From Rhodopirellula halodulae (GTDB taxonomy: Bacteria; Planctomycetota; Planctomycetia; Pirellulales; Pirellulaceae): a stretch of DNA of 64,000 nucleotides. The stretch spans positions 1 through 64,000 of the forward strand of contig NZ_JAJKFV010000010.1 of assembly GCF_020966775.1 (NCBI RefSeq), given 5' to 3'. A program made the position numbers and the translations under genes. Shown one piece after another: positions 29,650-38,095 of the stretch. The notes beneath the pieces were generated by a model. That model had not been told where the DNA came from. It did no database searches and was given only the letters and a program-made list of their open reading frames with translations. Numbering within the stretch: the stretch's first letter is position 1; every line of letters starts with the position of its first letter.

Positions 29650-30596
29650 GTTCGGCGGCCGAGAAAGTGTTACGGCGTCGATTGATTCAACGTCCCGCGG
29701 ATCCTGGTTTTCGCCAGACGCTGTACGACGTGATCTTCGAAGCGGACACTCCACTCGGTCGTGGATTCGATATCGGATTGCTGGTCGCGATCATCACTAG
29801 CATTGTCTTGGTGGCACTGGAAACGGTGCCCGAATACGAATTGCAACTGGACAACGAGTCGGGCCAGCCCGCCAGTTCTTTGGCCAAAGCGTTCTGGGTG
29901 GCCGAATGGGCGCTGACCATTCTTTTCACCATTGAGTATGGGCTTCGGCTCTACTGCGTCCGCCATCCGCTGAAGTACGCGTTCAGTTTTTGGGGAGTGG
30001 TCGATTTGCTCAGTATCTTGCCGGGATACCTGACTCTGTACGTGGAGTATTCGGCGAAGTCATTCGTGATTCTGCGAAGCATTCGTCTGCTGCGAGTCTT
30101 TCGCGTGCTGAAGCTGTGGCGAATGATGAGCCAAGCCGACGAGCTGGCGGATGCCGTTTGGAAGTCTCGCGAAAAGATCATTGTCTTTTTGGCGGTGGTG
30201 CTGGTCGCGGTGACCATCAGTGGCACGCTGATGTACCAAATTGAAACGGTGTTGATGGGGAAGTATCACGAAAGTGACTTCACCTCGATTCCGCAAGCGA
30301 TGTACTGGGCCATCGTGACCATGACCACGGTCGGTTATGGCGATGTGGTACCGCACACGACGATCGGAAAGATCATTTCGGCGGTGCTGATCTTGCTGGG
30401 TTACTCGTTGATCATTGTCCCAACCGGCTTTGTCAGTGCGGAGCTGTCCGGCAGGGGGCAAACGGCGACCGAGCATCACCGTTGTGCTCAATGCGGGCTC
30501 ATGCGTCATCGTGAAACGGCCGACTATTGCGATCGTTGCGGCCATCGTTTGGATGAAGCCTTGCCCACGCAAGACAACGCCGAACTCTTGCAATGA
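29646..30596 (+). CDS. Voltage-gated-type potassium channel with C-terminal zinc ribbon
   Basis: The 316-aa product has six membrane segments. S4 carries regularly spaced arginines (RSIRLLRVFRVLKLWR), and the pore loop has the selectivity filter TMTTVGYGD, so it should conduct K+. After S6 there is a short tail with CAQCGL and a second CDRCG 18 residues later, a four-Cys zinc ribbon. This is unusual for a Kv-type channel, where one expects a coiled coil or a nucleotide-binding domain. The start overlaps the DinB stop. Regulation of gating by metal or redox through the ribbon is inference. Confidence 0.9.
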   Translation: MSSAAEKVLRRRLIQRPADPGFRQTLYDVIFEADTPLGRGFDIGLLVAIITSIVLVALETVPEYELQLDNESGQPASSLAKAFWVAEWALTILFTIEYGLRLYCVRHPLKYAFSFWGVVDLLSILPGYLTLYVEYSAKSFVILRSIRLLRVFRVLKLWRMMSQADELADAVWKSREKIIVFLAVVLVAVTISGTLMYQIETVLMGKYHESDFTSIPQAMYWAIVTMTTVGYGDVVPHTTIGKIISAVLILLGYSLIIVPTGFVSAELSGRGQTATEHHRCAQCGLMRHRETADYCDRCGHRLDEALPTQDNAELLQ

Positions 30597-30672
30597 ATCG
30601 AAACAGCGACCAAGACGCTGAGACGAACGCGGTTGCCGCTTGGTCGTCGCCTTGTACCAAGCGTTTGCCGGT

Positions 30673-30783
30673 TCAGGCTGCTTGCACAGCAGGTAGCAAC
30701 AATCCCATCAAGACACCGATGATGGCGATCACGACCAAAAGTTCTACCAAAGTAAAACCACCTCTTCGTCTGAAACGACGCAT
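30673..30783 (-). CDS. 36-residue type IV prepilin-like ORF (truncated DUF1559 leader)
   Basis: The frame reads a complete class III leader and N-terminal helix: a basic start (MRRFRRRGG), the cleavage/methylation context [15 protein letters not shown] with Glu5 of the mature form, and the run LLLPAVQAA. The stop follows at exactly the point where DUF1559 proteins normally continue with an REAARR-type segment. No DUF1559 C-terminal half is found in any frame downstream. A good Shine-Dalgarno (GAGGGAGAG) lies upstream. It is either a pseudogene that kept its leader or a genuine micro-pilin. It is convergent with the K+ channel gene. Confidence 0.75.
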   Translation of the reverse strand: MRRFRRRGGFTLVELLVVIAIIGVLMGLLLPAVQAA

Positions 30784-31019
30784 GAGACATCTCTCCCTCA
30801 TATGAGTTGAATGATGTGGTGTCGGGAGAATTCCCGATCAATCCAGAGGGTCTCCTGAGGTTGATTGCCTCGCTGTTTGCCTGATTGGCCAATCGAATGC
30901 CCGGAGAAAGCTCATTCGCAATGGAGCGAATCCGGACGGCGGCTTCAGTAAGAATTTTGAGGTTTTGATGGCGTGAGCGAAATTTTCGCGAAACTTTCGA
31001 GTTGAAAGCGTTCTCCCTC
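30784..31019. other. Upstream region of the prepilin ORF, no gene seen
   Basis: These 236 bases hold the likely promoter of the prepilin ORF and the 3' flank of the TPR gene. A short palindrome-like GGGAGAATTCCC occurs near 30823. No coding frame is convincing. Confidence 0.35.
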
Positions 31020-31814
31020 TTATTGGGGTGTCGCTTTTCGGTTTCGATCGTTGTTCAAATGCGTCGCGTAGACGCGTGCGATGTCGGCCATGTAGTGGTT
31101 CAGCGGTGCCTGGGCAGCGAGTTGCATGTGGCGTTCGGCTTTGGGTTGATCGCCTTCTGCATCCGCAATCAAGCCGAGATACAAATCAGCGTAAAAGCGA
31201 GCCGATTGCTGGCTGGCGCCAGGGGGCAATGCTTTCACGGCCTCTTCGATTCCCGAGTCATCGCCGCCAGGCAGACGAGCCAGAATCTCCGACATGGGAA
31301 TGCGACGGTCCCCGGGGGCGGGCAATAGTAACTTTCTCGCGGAATCGATCCCGTTGGCTTTGGCTTCACAAAGAAAATGCCAAGCCGCGTTCTCGACATC
31401 GTTCGGATTCACTTTGCGATGTGCCTCGAACAATTCGCGGCCATCTTCAAAGCGTTCGACAAAGAACAACGCGATGCCGTATTGCCATAGGTATGGCCGG
31501 ACGGATGGTCGCTCTTGGATGGCTTGTTCGTAGTGTTTGACGGAGTCTTTGGCACGGCCTGCACGAAGCAAGGCATCGGCCAACGCGACGGATCGATTGG
31601 CCAAACCAGGCTCGGTCGGACGCAGATTGATCTGAGCGATCTCGATGGCACGTCGATGTCGCTGCGCATGTCCGTCATCCGAGTTCTGTGCCCACGCCCA
31701 CGGCGTGTTGCTCGTTGAAAGGATGAGGAATGCCCCGGCAAAGACGAACGGAGCGGGCAGTTGGTGTCGAGACATGCTGGCCCAAGTCGTGGGAGAAACT
31801 TTGGTAGTGATCAT
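31020..31814 (-). CDS. Exported TPR protein of unknown function
   Basis: The protein has a hydrophobic export segment (FVFAGAFLILSTS) and then helical repeats that look like TPRs (SVALADALLRAGRAKDSV, ALFFVERFEDGRELFEAHRK, LGLIADAEGDQPKAERHMQ). The start is uncertain: ATGs occur at 31871, 31814 and 31775; 31814 (264 aa) is given as a compromise, and 31775 gives a shorter, more standard signal peptide. No enzymatic domain is seen. The divergent neighbour is a predicted outer-membrane lipoprotein. Confidence 0.7.
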   Translation of the reverse strand: MITTKVSPTTWASMSRHQLPAPFVFAGAFLILSTSNTPWAWAQNSDDGHAQRHRRAIEIAQINLRPTEPGLANRSVALADALLRAGRAKDSVKHYEQAIQERPSVRPYLWQYGIALFFVERFEDGRELFEAHRKVNPNDVENAAWHFLCEAKANGIDSARKLLLPAPGDRRIPMSEILARLPGGDDSGIEEAVKALPPGASQQSARFYADLYLGLIADAEGDQPKAERHMQLAAQAPLNHYMADIARVYATHLNNDRNRKATPQ

Positions 31815-31973
31815 CGATGTAGCATCCGCAAAGTAAACCGGAGGCAAAGTCACTTCATTGGAAGAAAGCAATCCGCGTGAATCAAGCTTGTGGTCTTCTG
31901 GGTGAGTTTGCTACCGCCGGGAAGGAGAAACCGTTGGTCTGTTTGTTGTTCTCGTGTTCGCTCGCGTTTGCTC

Positions 31974-32660
31974 GTGAAACTCAAGTCCTTTCCTGTTGCT
32001 TGCGTGCTCGCCTTCGGTGCCTGTTTGGCATCGTGCGGATGTCGTTTGCCGACGGGGCTGACGCGATCACGTTGGGCGATGGAGCATCCCGAGTACGCGA
32101 AAAAGTATGCGGATGGAGCACCAAAGTCGGATCCGCTTGGGAAGGTGAAACAAGCGAGCGATGCAAGGTTCTTGGCCGATGCGAAGGGCACTTACGTTTC
32201 AGCCGGTGCGGCTTATCGATCCAACACCGGCGCAGGCGGATCACTGGAAGTCGGCAGTGAATCGTATCTCACATCTTACATGACCCAGCGGATGTCCCTC
32301 GCCGCGACGGCGGGATGGGATCAGGCTTCCTTGGGCGTGGACACGGGACTTCGTTTGCAAACGCCCACGCGACTGGCGCCGTTTGTTGGGGTTGGCGGCT
32401 ACGTCGGGATGAACTGGGAAACCGTCGAGGCGGATGACGACGGCATCGATAACGACGAAGACGGACACACGGACGAATTCGGCGAAGAAGACACCGAATA
32501 TGATCTGGCGCTCGCTTCAATCTATCCCGAACTGGGCGCCCATTTTTGGTGGACACCCCAAGTGCGTTTGACGGGATTCGGTCGCTACTGGGTTACCACG
32601 AACGGGCGTGATTCCGATGCGTGGATCGTCGGTGGCGGTTTGGCAATTTTCCGCGACTGA
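31974..32660 (+). CDS. Putative outer-membrane beta-barrel lipoprotein
   Basis: Starting from the GTG at 31974 the product is 228 aa with a lipoprotein signal and lipobox LASC (Cys21). The rest has alternating amphipathic strands ending in aromatic residues (TYVSAGAAYRS, FVGVGGYVGMNWETV, AWIVGGGLAIFRD). The final Phe-Arg-Asp resembles a barrel end. An acidic loop near residue 150 (DDDGIDNDEDGHTDEFGEED) recalls calcium-binding D-x-D-x-D loops. Function unknown. The assigned start rests on the signal sequence, since longer in-frame starts lack one. Confidence 0.65.
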   Translation: MKLKSFPVACVLAFGACLASCGCRLPTGLTRSRWAMEHPEYAKKYADGAPKSDPLGKVKQASDARFLADAKGTYVSAGAAYRSNTGAGGSLEVGSESYLTSYMTQRMSLAATAGWDQASLGVDTGLRLQTPTRLAPFVGVGGYVGMNWETVEADDDGIDNDEDGHTDEFGEEDTEYDLALASIYPELGAHFWWTPQVRLTGFGRYWVTTNGRDSDAWIVGGGLAIFRD

Positions 32661-32693
32661 ATTTTGGCGGCTCAAAGGTCGTTCGAGACGAAA

Positions 32694-34196
32694 TCAGTCC
32701 GTGGGTTGATCCCACAATCGATAGGGATCGTCCCATGATTGCATTTGGTGTAGCAGCAACGCTTCCATCTCTTTTCTTTTCTCCGCGAAGGCTTCGTTCT
32801 CCGCCAAATCAGTCTCCCATTCTGATTCACGGTGATGTTCGGGAAGGTACTCCAGCGGATTGGCCGCCAGATTGAACAACTGCGTTTCGCGGACGGAACC
32901 GTCGAGAACGTCGTACTTGATCAGTTTCCAATCGCCCTGTTTGACGCATCGCATTCCCGGTTTCGTCCCGCCGCAGTAAATACCAAACAAGACATCACGC
33001 AGAGTTTCTTGCTTGCCCTCAATCACGGGTCGAAGTGATCGACCTTCCAAGGTGGACGGTGCCTCAATGCCAGCCAAATCCACCAACGTCGGCAGCAAGT
33101 CCATCAGGTAGAGATTTCCGAGGGCTCGCTTGCCCGTTGGGATCGATGGTCCGGACAAGACAAATGGGACACGCCAAGTGTGTTCGTAGAGATTCTGTTT
33201 GCCTTGCAACCCATGGCGTCCAATCGCCATTCCATGGTCGGAGGTGTAAACAACATAGGTGTTTTGTAGTTCACCCATTTCTTCCAGTCGATTCAGAACC
33301 TTCCCGATTTGGATGTCGATGTTTTCACTGCAAGCGAATTCTCGACCGAGTTCATTGCGAATGGTGCGTTCGTCGCGACGCTCCCAAACGCCGCTGACGG
33401 CCACTTCGTCACGAAGATTCGGATGCCCGTGGTGAAACGGATGAGCGTCCAAGTGGTTTGGTGGAAGCGGAGGCTGCTTCGAATTTGCTGGTGGCAGTGA
33501 GTTCTTTTCCTTGTGGTTGATGGCGCCGTACTTGGCCAGTAGTTCCGGAGTTCCATCCCGTGTGTCGTGCGGATGCGAGAATCCGAAATAGATCAGGAAG
33601 GGATCGCGATCGGCTGCGGATTCACGCTGATTCAGATAATCCAGCACTTGTTTTCCGTGCCATGCACTGCCCGTTTCTTCGGTGCCGCCGCGTTTTGTCG
33701 CGTCGCGAACGACGGTGAATTGCTTGTTGGCGTCGGGGTAACTGTTTCCTTTCTTGCAGGTTCGCATTGTGTCGTAGCCAGCACGATTGAAGACGGCTGC
33801 CATCGAAAACTCGGGCAAATTCGCGGGAGCGAGTTCCGTGTCCGGGTAACGCACGCTCTTGTTTTGTTTCTTTGGATTTTTGGGCCGACGTTGCGGGATA
33901 TGCCACACGGATCGCCCGGTCATGATCATGTGGCGAGATGGCGTGCAAACGGCACCAGACCATGCTCCCATGTGGTGGGCTCCATCGAACACCATGCCCG
34001 ATGCGGCCAGGCGATCAATGTTGGGTGTGTCCAGCGGCGAGTCCGGGTTGTAGATTCTCAGGTCCAGCGGCGATTGGTCATCAACAACAATGACCAGAAA
34101 GTTAGGACGCTTCGACGGCGTATCGGTCGCTTTCGCGAAAGAGGACGCCAGCAGCGAAGTGGCGAGCAATCCAAGTAGGAGTTTGCGTGAAAGCAT
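32694..34196 (-). CDS. Sulfatase (formylglycine type)
   Basis: The 500-aa exported enzyme (signal peptide about 1-22) belongs to the arylsulfatase superfamily. VIVVDDQ supplies the metal-binding aspartates. VCTPSRHMIMTGR carries the C-x-P-x-R motif whose cysteine is oxidised to formylglycine. HPHDTRDGTPE, TSDHGMAIGRHG and LEGRSLRPVI follow as expected. It probably removes sulfate esters from an algal or marine polysaccharide; the substrate cannot be read from the sequence. A second sulfatase lies 63 bases upstream on the same strand, so they may share a transcript. Confidence 0.93.
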   Translation of the reverse strand: MLSRKLLLGLLATSLLASSFAKATDTPSKRPNFLVIVVDDQSPLDLRIYNPDSPLDTPNIDRLAASGMVFDGAHHMGAWSGAVCTPSRHMIMTGRSVWHIPQRRPKNPKKQNKSVRYPDTELAPANLPEFSMAAVFNRAGYDTMRTCKKGNSYPDANKQFTVVRDATKRGGTEETGSAWHGKQVLDYLNQRESAADRDPFLIYFGFSHPHDTRDGTPELLAKYGAINHKEKNSLPPANSKQPPLPPNHLDAHPFHHGHPNLRDEVAVSGVWERRDERTIRNELGREFACSENIDIQIGKVLNRLEEMGELQNTYVVYTSDHGMAIGRHGLQGKQNLYEHTWRVPFVLSGPSIPTGKRALGNLYLMDLLPTLVDLAGIEAPSTLEGRSLRPVIEGKQETLRDVLFGIYCGGTKPGMRCVKQGDWKLIKYDVLDGSVRETQLFNLAANPLEYLPEHHRESEWETDLAENEAFAEKRKEMEALLLHQMQSWDDPYRLWDQPTD

Positions 34197-34259
34197 TGAA
34201 TGGATTCCGTGAGGTGGGATGACGGATGGTGGGGAGTCAAGGTTGAGACGAGGCTTTGT

Positions 34260-35927
34260 TCAGTGCACGCCTTCGTCGTATTCCGCGGGGGTGATCCAGG
34301 TCAGGTCGTTCCAGTGCCCCGTGTCGTTGGGCTGAGTCTCGCCCGGCGTGGAACGTCCGCGGAGAACGATTTCAGTCAATGAATGCTGAAGTTGTTCGAC
34401 CAAGGAAGCGTTCTCGGCAAGGACATTGTTCGATTCGGATAGATCGCGGCCCAAATGATAGAGCTCGCCCGGTTGGTCGCTTGCCGGTTTATCGCGTGCC
34501 CGGGGAGCGATCCATTTCCAATCGCCTTTTGTGATCGCGAATTCGCCTTTGATACCATGATTCACCAGCGGAACACGAACGTGTTGGTGCTCGGCGTCCG
34601 TCAAAATTTTCGCGAAGCTTTGGCTGTCTTCGCCCGCATTGTCTGGAATGGTTGCGCCCACTAACTCGGCGACGGTCGCGAGCAAATCGACTTGTCCCAC
34701 CAAGGCATCGCTGACTCGACCGGGGCGATCAACTCCAGCGGGCCAACGCACTAGCATGGGCACCCGGTGTCCACCTTCGTAGATGTCTCGCTTGCCACCA
34801 CGCAGTGGACCGTTGCTGTGATGTCCGAATTCTTCAATGCGTTGTTTCCATGATTTTTCAGGCCCGTTGTCACTGGTTAGGACGACCACCGTGTTTTCAC
34901 TCAGGCCATGTTGGTCGAGAAACGCAAGCAGCCGCCCCACGTGATGATCCGTTTCGGTCATGAACTCGCCATAGCCACCACATTCGCCTTGTCCCCAAAA
35001 CTCCGGCAAAGGACACACGGGATAATGGGGCGAAGTGAGCGGCAAATAAAGAAAGAACGGCTGTTGAGTCTCGTTCGGTTCGTTTGCGGTCACGTCTGAG
35101 CTAACGTTGCCGATCCAATCCATCGCTTCATCGGTGAATCGAGTCAGACACTGGTTATCGACAAAGTCTTCCGCGACTTCGATCGTGGTGTTTCTGAACT
35201 TTTGGCGGGCTTGTTGTTGCGTTTCCAAATACGGCGGACGGATGCGATAGTCGACGTGCCGCTTGTTGGGCTTTTTGCCACTCCACATGGTCGGCGGAAC
35301 CTTCGCGTGTCGACCGTCAAACCAAGCGAGCACACCGTAGTTCAACGATGCGGGTATACCAAAGAAATGGTCGAACCCTTTGTCGAGCGGCATGTCGCGA
35401 ATGGGTTGCGTCCAGTCACGATCGTTTGGCGGGCCGGGGAATTGCATCCCCAAGTGCCATTTGCCAACCATCCCGGTGCGATAACCCTGGTCACGAAGCA
35501 GGCTGGCCAAGGTCATTCGCCCGTCTTCGATCAAGCATTCACCTTCGGCCACCATCACACCGCGTTTGAGTCGTGTTCGCCAACTGTAGCGTCCGGTCAG
35601 TAGGCCATACCGTGAGGGCGTGCAAACCGCATCGCTGCTGTGCGCGTTGGTGAAGGCAATGCCTTCCTTGGCCAAACGGTCCATATTGGGAGTGGCGAAT
35701 TTTGCATCGGGATTGAAGCATCCCACGTCGCCGAAGCCTTGGTCGTCGGTGTAGATGACGACAATGTTGGGACGCTGCAGTTTCGGCTTTTTGCCCGGTT
35801 CGGACGCACCACATGATCCAACGCCGATGGTTCCAAACAGCAGTCCGAGCAGCACTGTAAAAGCGTACCGAAGTGGACTTCGGCAGCGGCCGAAACGTGA
35901 CGGGAGGCGGGGGGCAATAAACGACAT
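34260..35927 (-). CDS. Arylsulfatase-type sulfatase
   Basis: The 555-aa product has a long hydrophobic N-terminus (FTVLLGLLFGTIGVGSCGA, possibly a lipoprotein signal). Then comes NIVVIYTDDQGFGDVGCFNP with the paired metal-binding Asp, and VCTPSRYGLLTGRYSWR with the formylglycine motif. GYRTGMVGKWHLG and LTSDNGPEKSW are typical of arylsulfatase A/B-like enzymes of planctomycetes. It is probably secreted and desulfates a polysaccharide or small aryl ester. It precedes the other sulfatase on the same strand. Confidence 0.94.
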   Translation of the reverse strand: MSFIAPRLPSRFGRCRSPLRYAFTVLLGLLFGTIGVGSCGASEPGKKPKLQRPNIVVIYTDDQGFGDVGCFNPDAKFATPNMDRLAKEGIAFTNAHSSDAVCTPSRYGLLTGRYSWRTRLKRGVMVAEGECLIEDGRMTLASLLRDQGYRTGMVGKWHLGMQFPGPPNDRDWTQPIRDMPLDKGFDHFFGIPASLNYGVLAWFDGRHAKVPPTMWSGKKPNKRHVDYRIRPPYLETQQQARQKFRNTTIEVAEDFVDNQCLTRFTDEAMDWIGNVSSDVTANEPNETQQPFFLYLPLTSPHYPVCPLPEFWGQGECGGYGEFMTETDHHVGRLLAFLDQHGLSENTVVVLTSDNGPEKSWKQRIEEFGHHSNGPLRGGKRDIYEGGHRVPMLVRWPAGVDRPGRVSDALVGQVDLLATVAELVGATIPDNAGEDSQSFAKILTDAEHQHVRVPLVNHGIKGEFAITKGDWKWIAPRARDKPASDQPGELYHLGRDLSESNNVLAENASLVEQLQHSLTEIVLRGRSTPGETQPNDTGHWNDLTWITPAEYDEGVH

Positions 35928-36031
35928 GCGAGATCATCGGTGAGACAGCGGAATGGACGCGGCGGGACGAACGTAGGATTGTATTCCAATCCAATCGCTC
36001 CAACGCGGCATGTCGCAAATTCATCCGTTGA

Positions 36032-38095
36032 TCAAGGCGTTTGAGGCTGAAGCCGTTCCGCGCGTTGAAAGTATCGGTCCGCTTCGGCTTGATTGCCCAA
36101 GGCACCATGCATCGCACCCATGTTGTAGGTGGCACTCAGATGGTTGGGAACTTGCTCAAGTACTTTCTCAAAGTATTCGATGGCGATCTTGGGTTGTTCC
36201 TGGTTGGCAGCGATCACGCCTAGGTTGTGCAAAGCACTGACGTCATCGGGCGATTCATGCAAGATGGCTTTCCAAGCAAGTGTCGATTCCTGCCAACGCT
36301 GATCGGACATCAGCACTCGGGCGAGGTTGGTTTTGTATTCCAGTCGCTCGGGATCCAATTGAATGGCTGTTTGGAATAGCTCGATAGCCTCGTCCACTCG
36401 GCCTTGGGCGGATCGCAGGGTCGCCAAATTGGCGTACGAGTTGGCGTGATTGGGATCGATCTCGATGGCTTGTTGAAGCGAAGCCTCAGACGATTCCAAG
36501 TCGCCCATCATTCCCTGAGTGGCACCCAATCCATTGAAGGCTTCAGCGAGGTTCGGATTGACCTCGGTGGCTTCTTGGTACAACGCGAGGGCTTCTTCCA
36601 AATCGCCCAGGTTCTGACGTGCTTGAGCCAAGTTGATCAGCGAGTCGGCAAAGTTGGGTTTGATCTCGATTGATCGGCGGAGGTGCGTTTCCGCTTCCAA
36701 GTAGTCTCCTCGACGATTTAGCAGAGCACCCAAGTTATTATGGGCGAGAAATGAATTTGGGTTCTTGTCCAAGGTGTCTCGCCAAAGAATCTCCAGCCCG
36801 CTGTAGATCGTGGATTGGCTGAAGGTGGTCGTGGCCAATAGCAACACTGCGCCAACAGAGACCATGATGGGAAGGAAACGGCCGATGCCAAAGGCCTCTT
36901 CATCGTCGTCGTCGTCACGCTGCAACCAAGTCGCGACCACGGAAACGATCAGTGCGATCAGCGGAACACTGGCCATGTAAGCAAAGTGGTCCGCGACAAA
37001 CGAGAAACGCATGGGGTAGACGTCGAAGAATCCTAGTGCAGGAAATAGCGTTCCGGCGTACAGGAACACAGCGGCGGCGGGGCCACGTCCCAACCGATCT
37101 CGATAGGCAAACAACGCGATCATGACCGCGAACGCCGCAATCGGAAAAGCATTCTGCCACCAAATGCTGGAGTCAATTTCCCAGCGAGGATAGGTGAAGA
37201 TCAGCTCAGCAGGCCAAACGATTTTGCCGGCGTAGAACCACAGTGCGCGTCCCGCGATGAGAACTCGTTCCCAGGGGCTAAGTTCCCAATCAATGCCGCT
37301 GGCCCCGACCTGATTTTTCTCTAACCAAACGGTCAACAATCCAAGACTGATTCCGATCACAAAGAACGGAATCAGAGGCAGGATATCGCTTCGCCGGATG
37401 GTTCCTCGCTTCCACCAAATCATGACCAGCAATGCGGCGGGAAGCGTCGACGCGACGGTCTTGCTGAACAATGCCGCGACGAAGCAAAACGATGCCAAGA
37501 CATACCATCGCCGCGAACGATTCAAACCATCGGACTCTACCCGTGTGAAATCGCGAAAGTTCAACCAGCAAAGAATCGTCAGCAGGCTAAAAAGTCCAGA
37601 CAGAACATTTTTGCGTTCGGTGATCCAAGCGACCGACTCAACATGCATGGGATGGACCGCGAACAGCAACGCTGCAACGTAAGCTCCGGGAATCGATAAC
37701 TTCGACAACAATCGCCACAGCAACAATGCACTGACGCAATGAACGATGATGTTGACCAAGTGGTAACCCATGGGGTTCAAACCCCAGAGATGGTTTTCGA
37801 TCCAAAACGTGCTGTGGACGATCGGGTAGTACTGCGGCGTCGCCGAGGGATTGGTCCAAATAGCGACCAGACCATCCAATGAATTCAACGTTGGGTTCTC
37901 GGTGACGTAGTCATCGTCGTCCCAGATGAATCCGCCTTGGATCGCGGGCAGGTAGGCCAGCATGGTGATCGCGATGAGTGCCAACCCGAGCAAGACTGAG
38001 TGCAAACGTTTGGTTGGTGCCGATTCCGTTTGTTGCGTTTCAGCGTTGCCGTCGGTGTCGCTGTCAGTGGTTGGCTGTGCCGAGGTTTCGCTCAT
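36032..38095 (-). CDS. TMTC-like membrane protein with C-terminal TPR repeats
   Basis: The 687-aa product has a Ser/Thr/Glu-rich start, then about ten membrane helices to residue ~410, then around eight TPRs (LAHNNLGALLNRRGDYLEAE, YANLATLRSAQGRVDEAIELF and others). The first outer loop has FIWDDDDYVTEN, matching the acidic motif of GT-C protein-mannosyltransferase-like proteins of the TMTC type. A glycosyl transfer role at the membrane is possible but unproven. The start lies in an ATGA overlap with the second Mn/Fe permease gene, so it is the last gene of the long operon, although no functional link to metal transport is obvious. Confidence 0.85.
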   Translation of the reverse strand: MSETSAQPTTDSDTDGNAETQQTESAPTKRLHSVLLGLALIAITMLAYLPAIQGGFIWDDDDYVTENPTLNSLDGLVAIWTNPSATPQYYPIVHSTFWIENHLWGLNPMGYHLVNIIVHCVSALLLWRLLSKLSIPGAYVAALLFAVHPMHVESVAWITERKNVLSGLFSLLTILCWLNFRDFTRVESDGLNRSRRWYVLASFCFVAALFSKTVASTLPAALLVMIWWKRGTIRRSDILPLIPFFVIGISLGLLTVWLEKNQVGASGIDWELSPWERVLIAGRALWFYAGKIVWPAELIFTYPRWEIDSSIWWQNAFPIAAFAVMIALFAYRDRLGRGPAAAVFLYAGTLFPALGFFDVYPMRFSFVADHFAYMASVPLIALIVSVVATWLQRDDDDDEEAFGIGRFLPIMVSVGAVLLLATTTFSQSTIYSGLEILWRDTLDKNPNSFLAHNNLGALLNRRGDYLEAETHLRRSIEIKPNFADSLINLAQARQNLGDLEEALALYQEATEVNPNLAEAFNGLGATQGMMGDLESSEASLQQAIEIDPNHANSYANLATLRSAQGRVDEAIELFQTAIQLDPERLEYKTNLARVLMSDQRWQESTLAWKAILHESPDDVSALHNLGVIAANQEQPKIAIEYFEKVLEQVPNHLSATYNMGAMHGALGNQAEADRYFQRAERLQPQTP

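Noticed and set aside
31005-31037. Hairpin AAAGCG...CGCTTT at the end of the TPR gene as terminator
   Set aside because: The stem is short, includes the stop codon in its long loop and lacks a T run, so it was not called.
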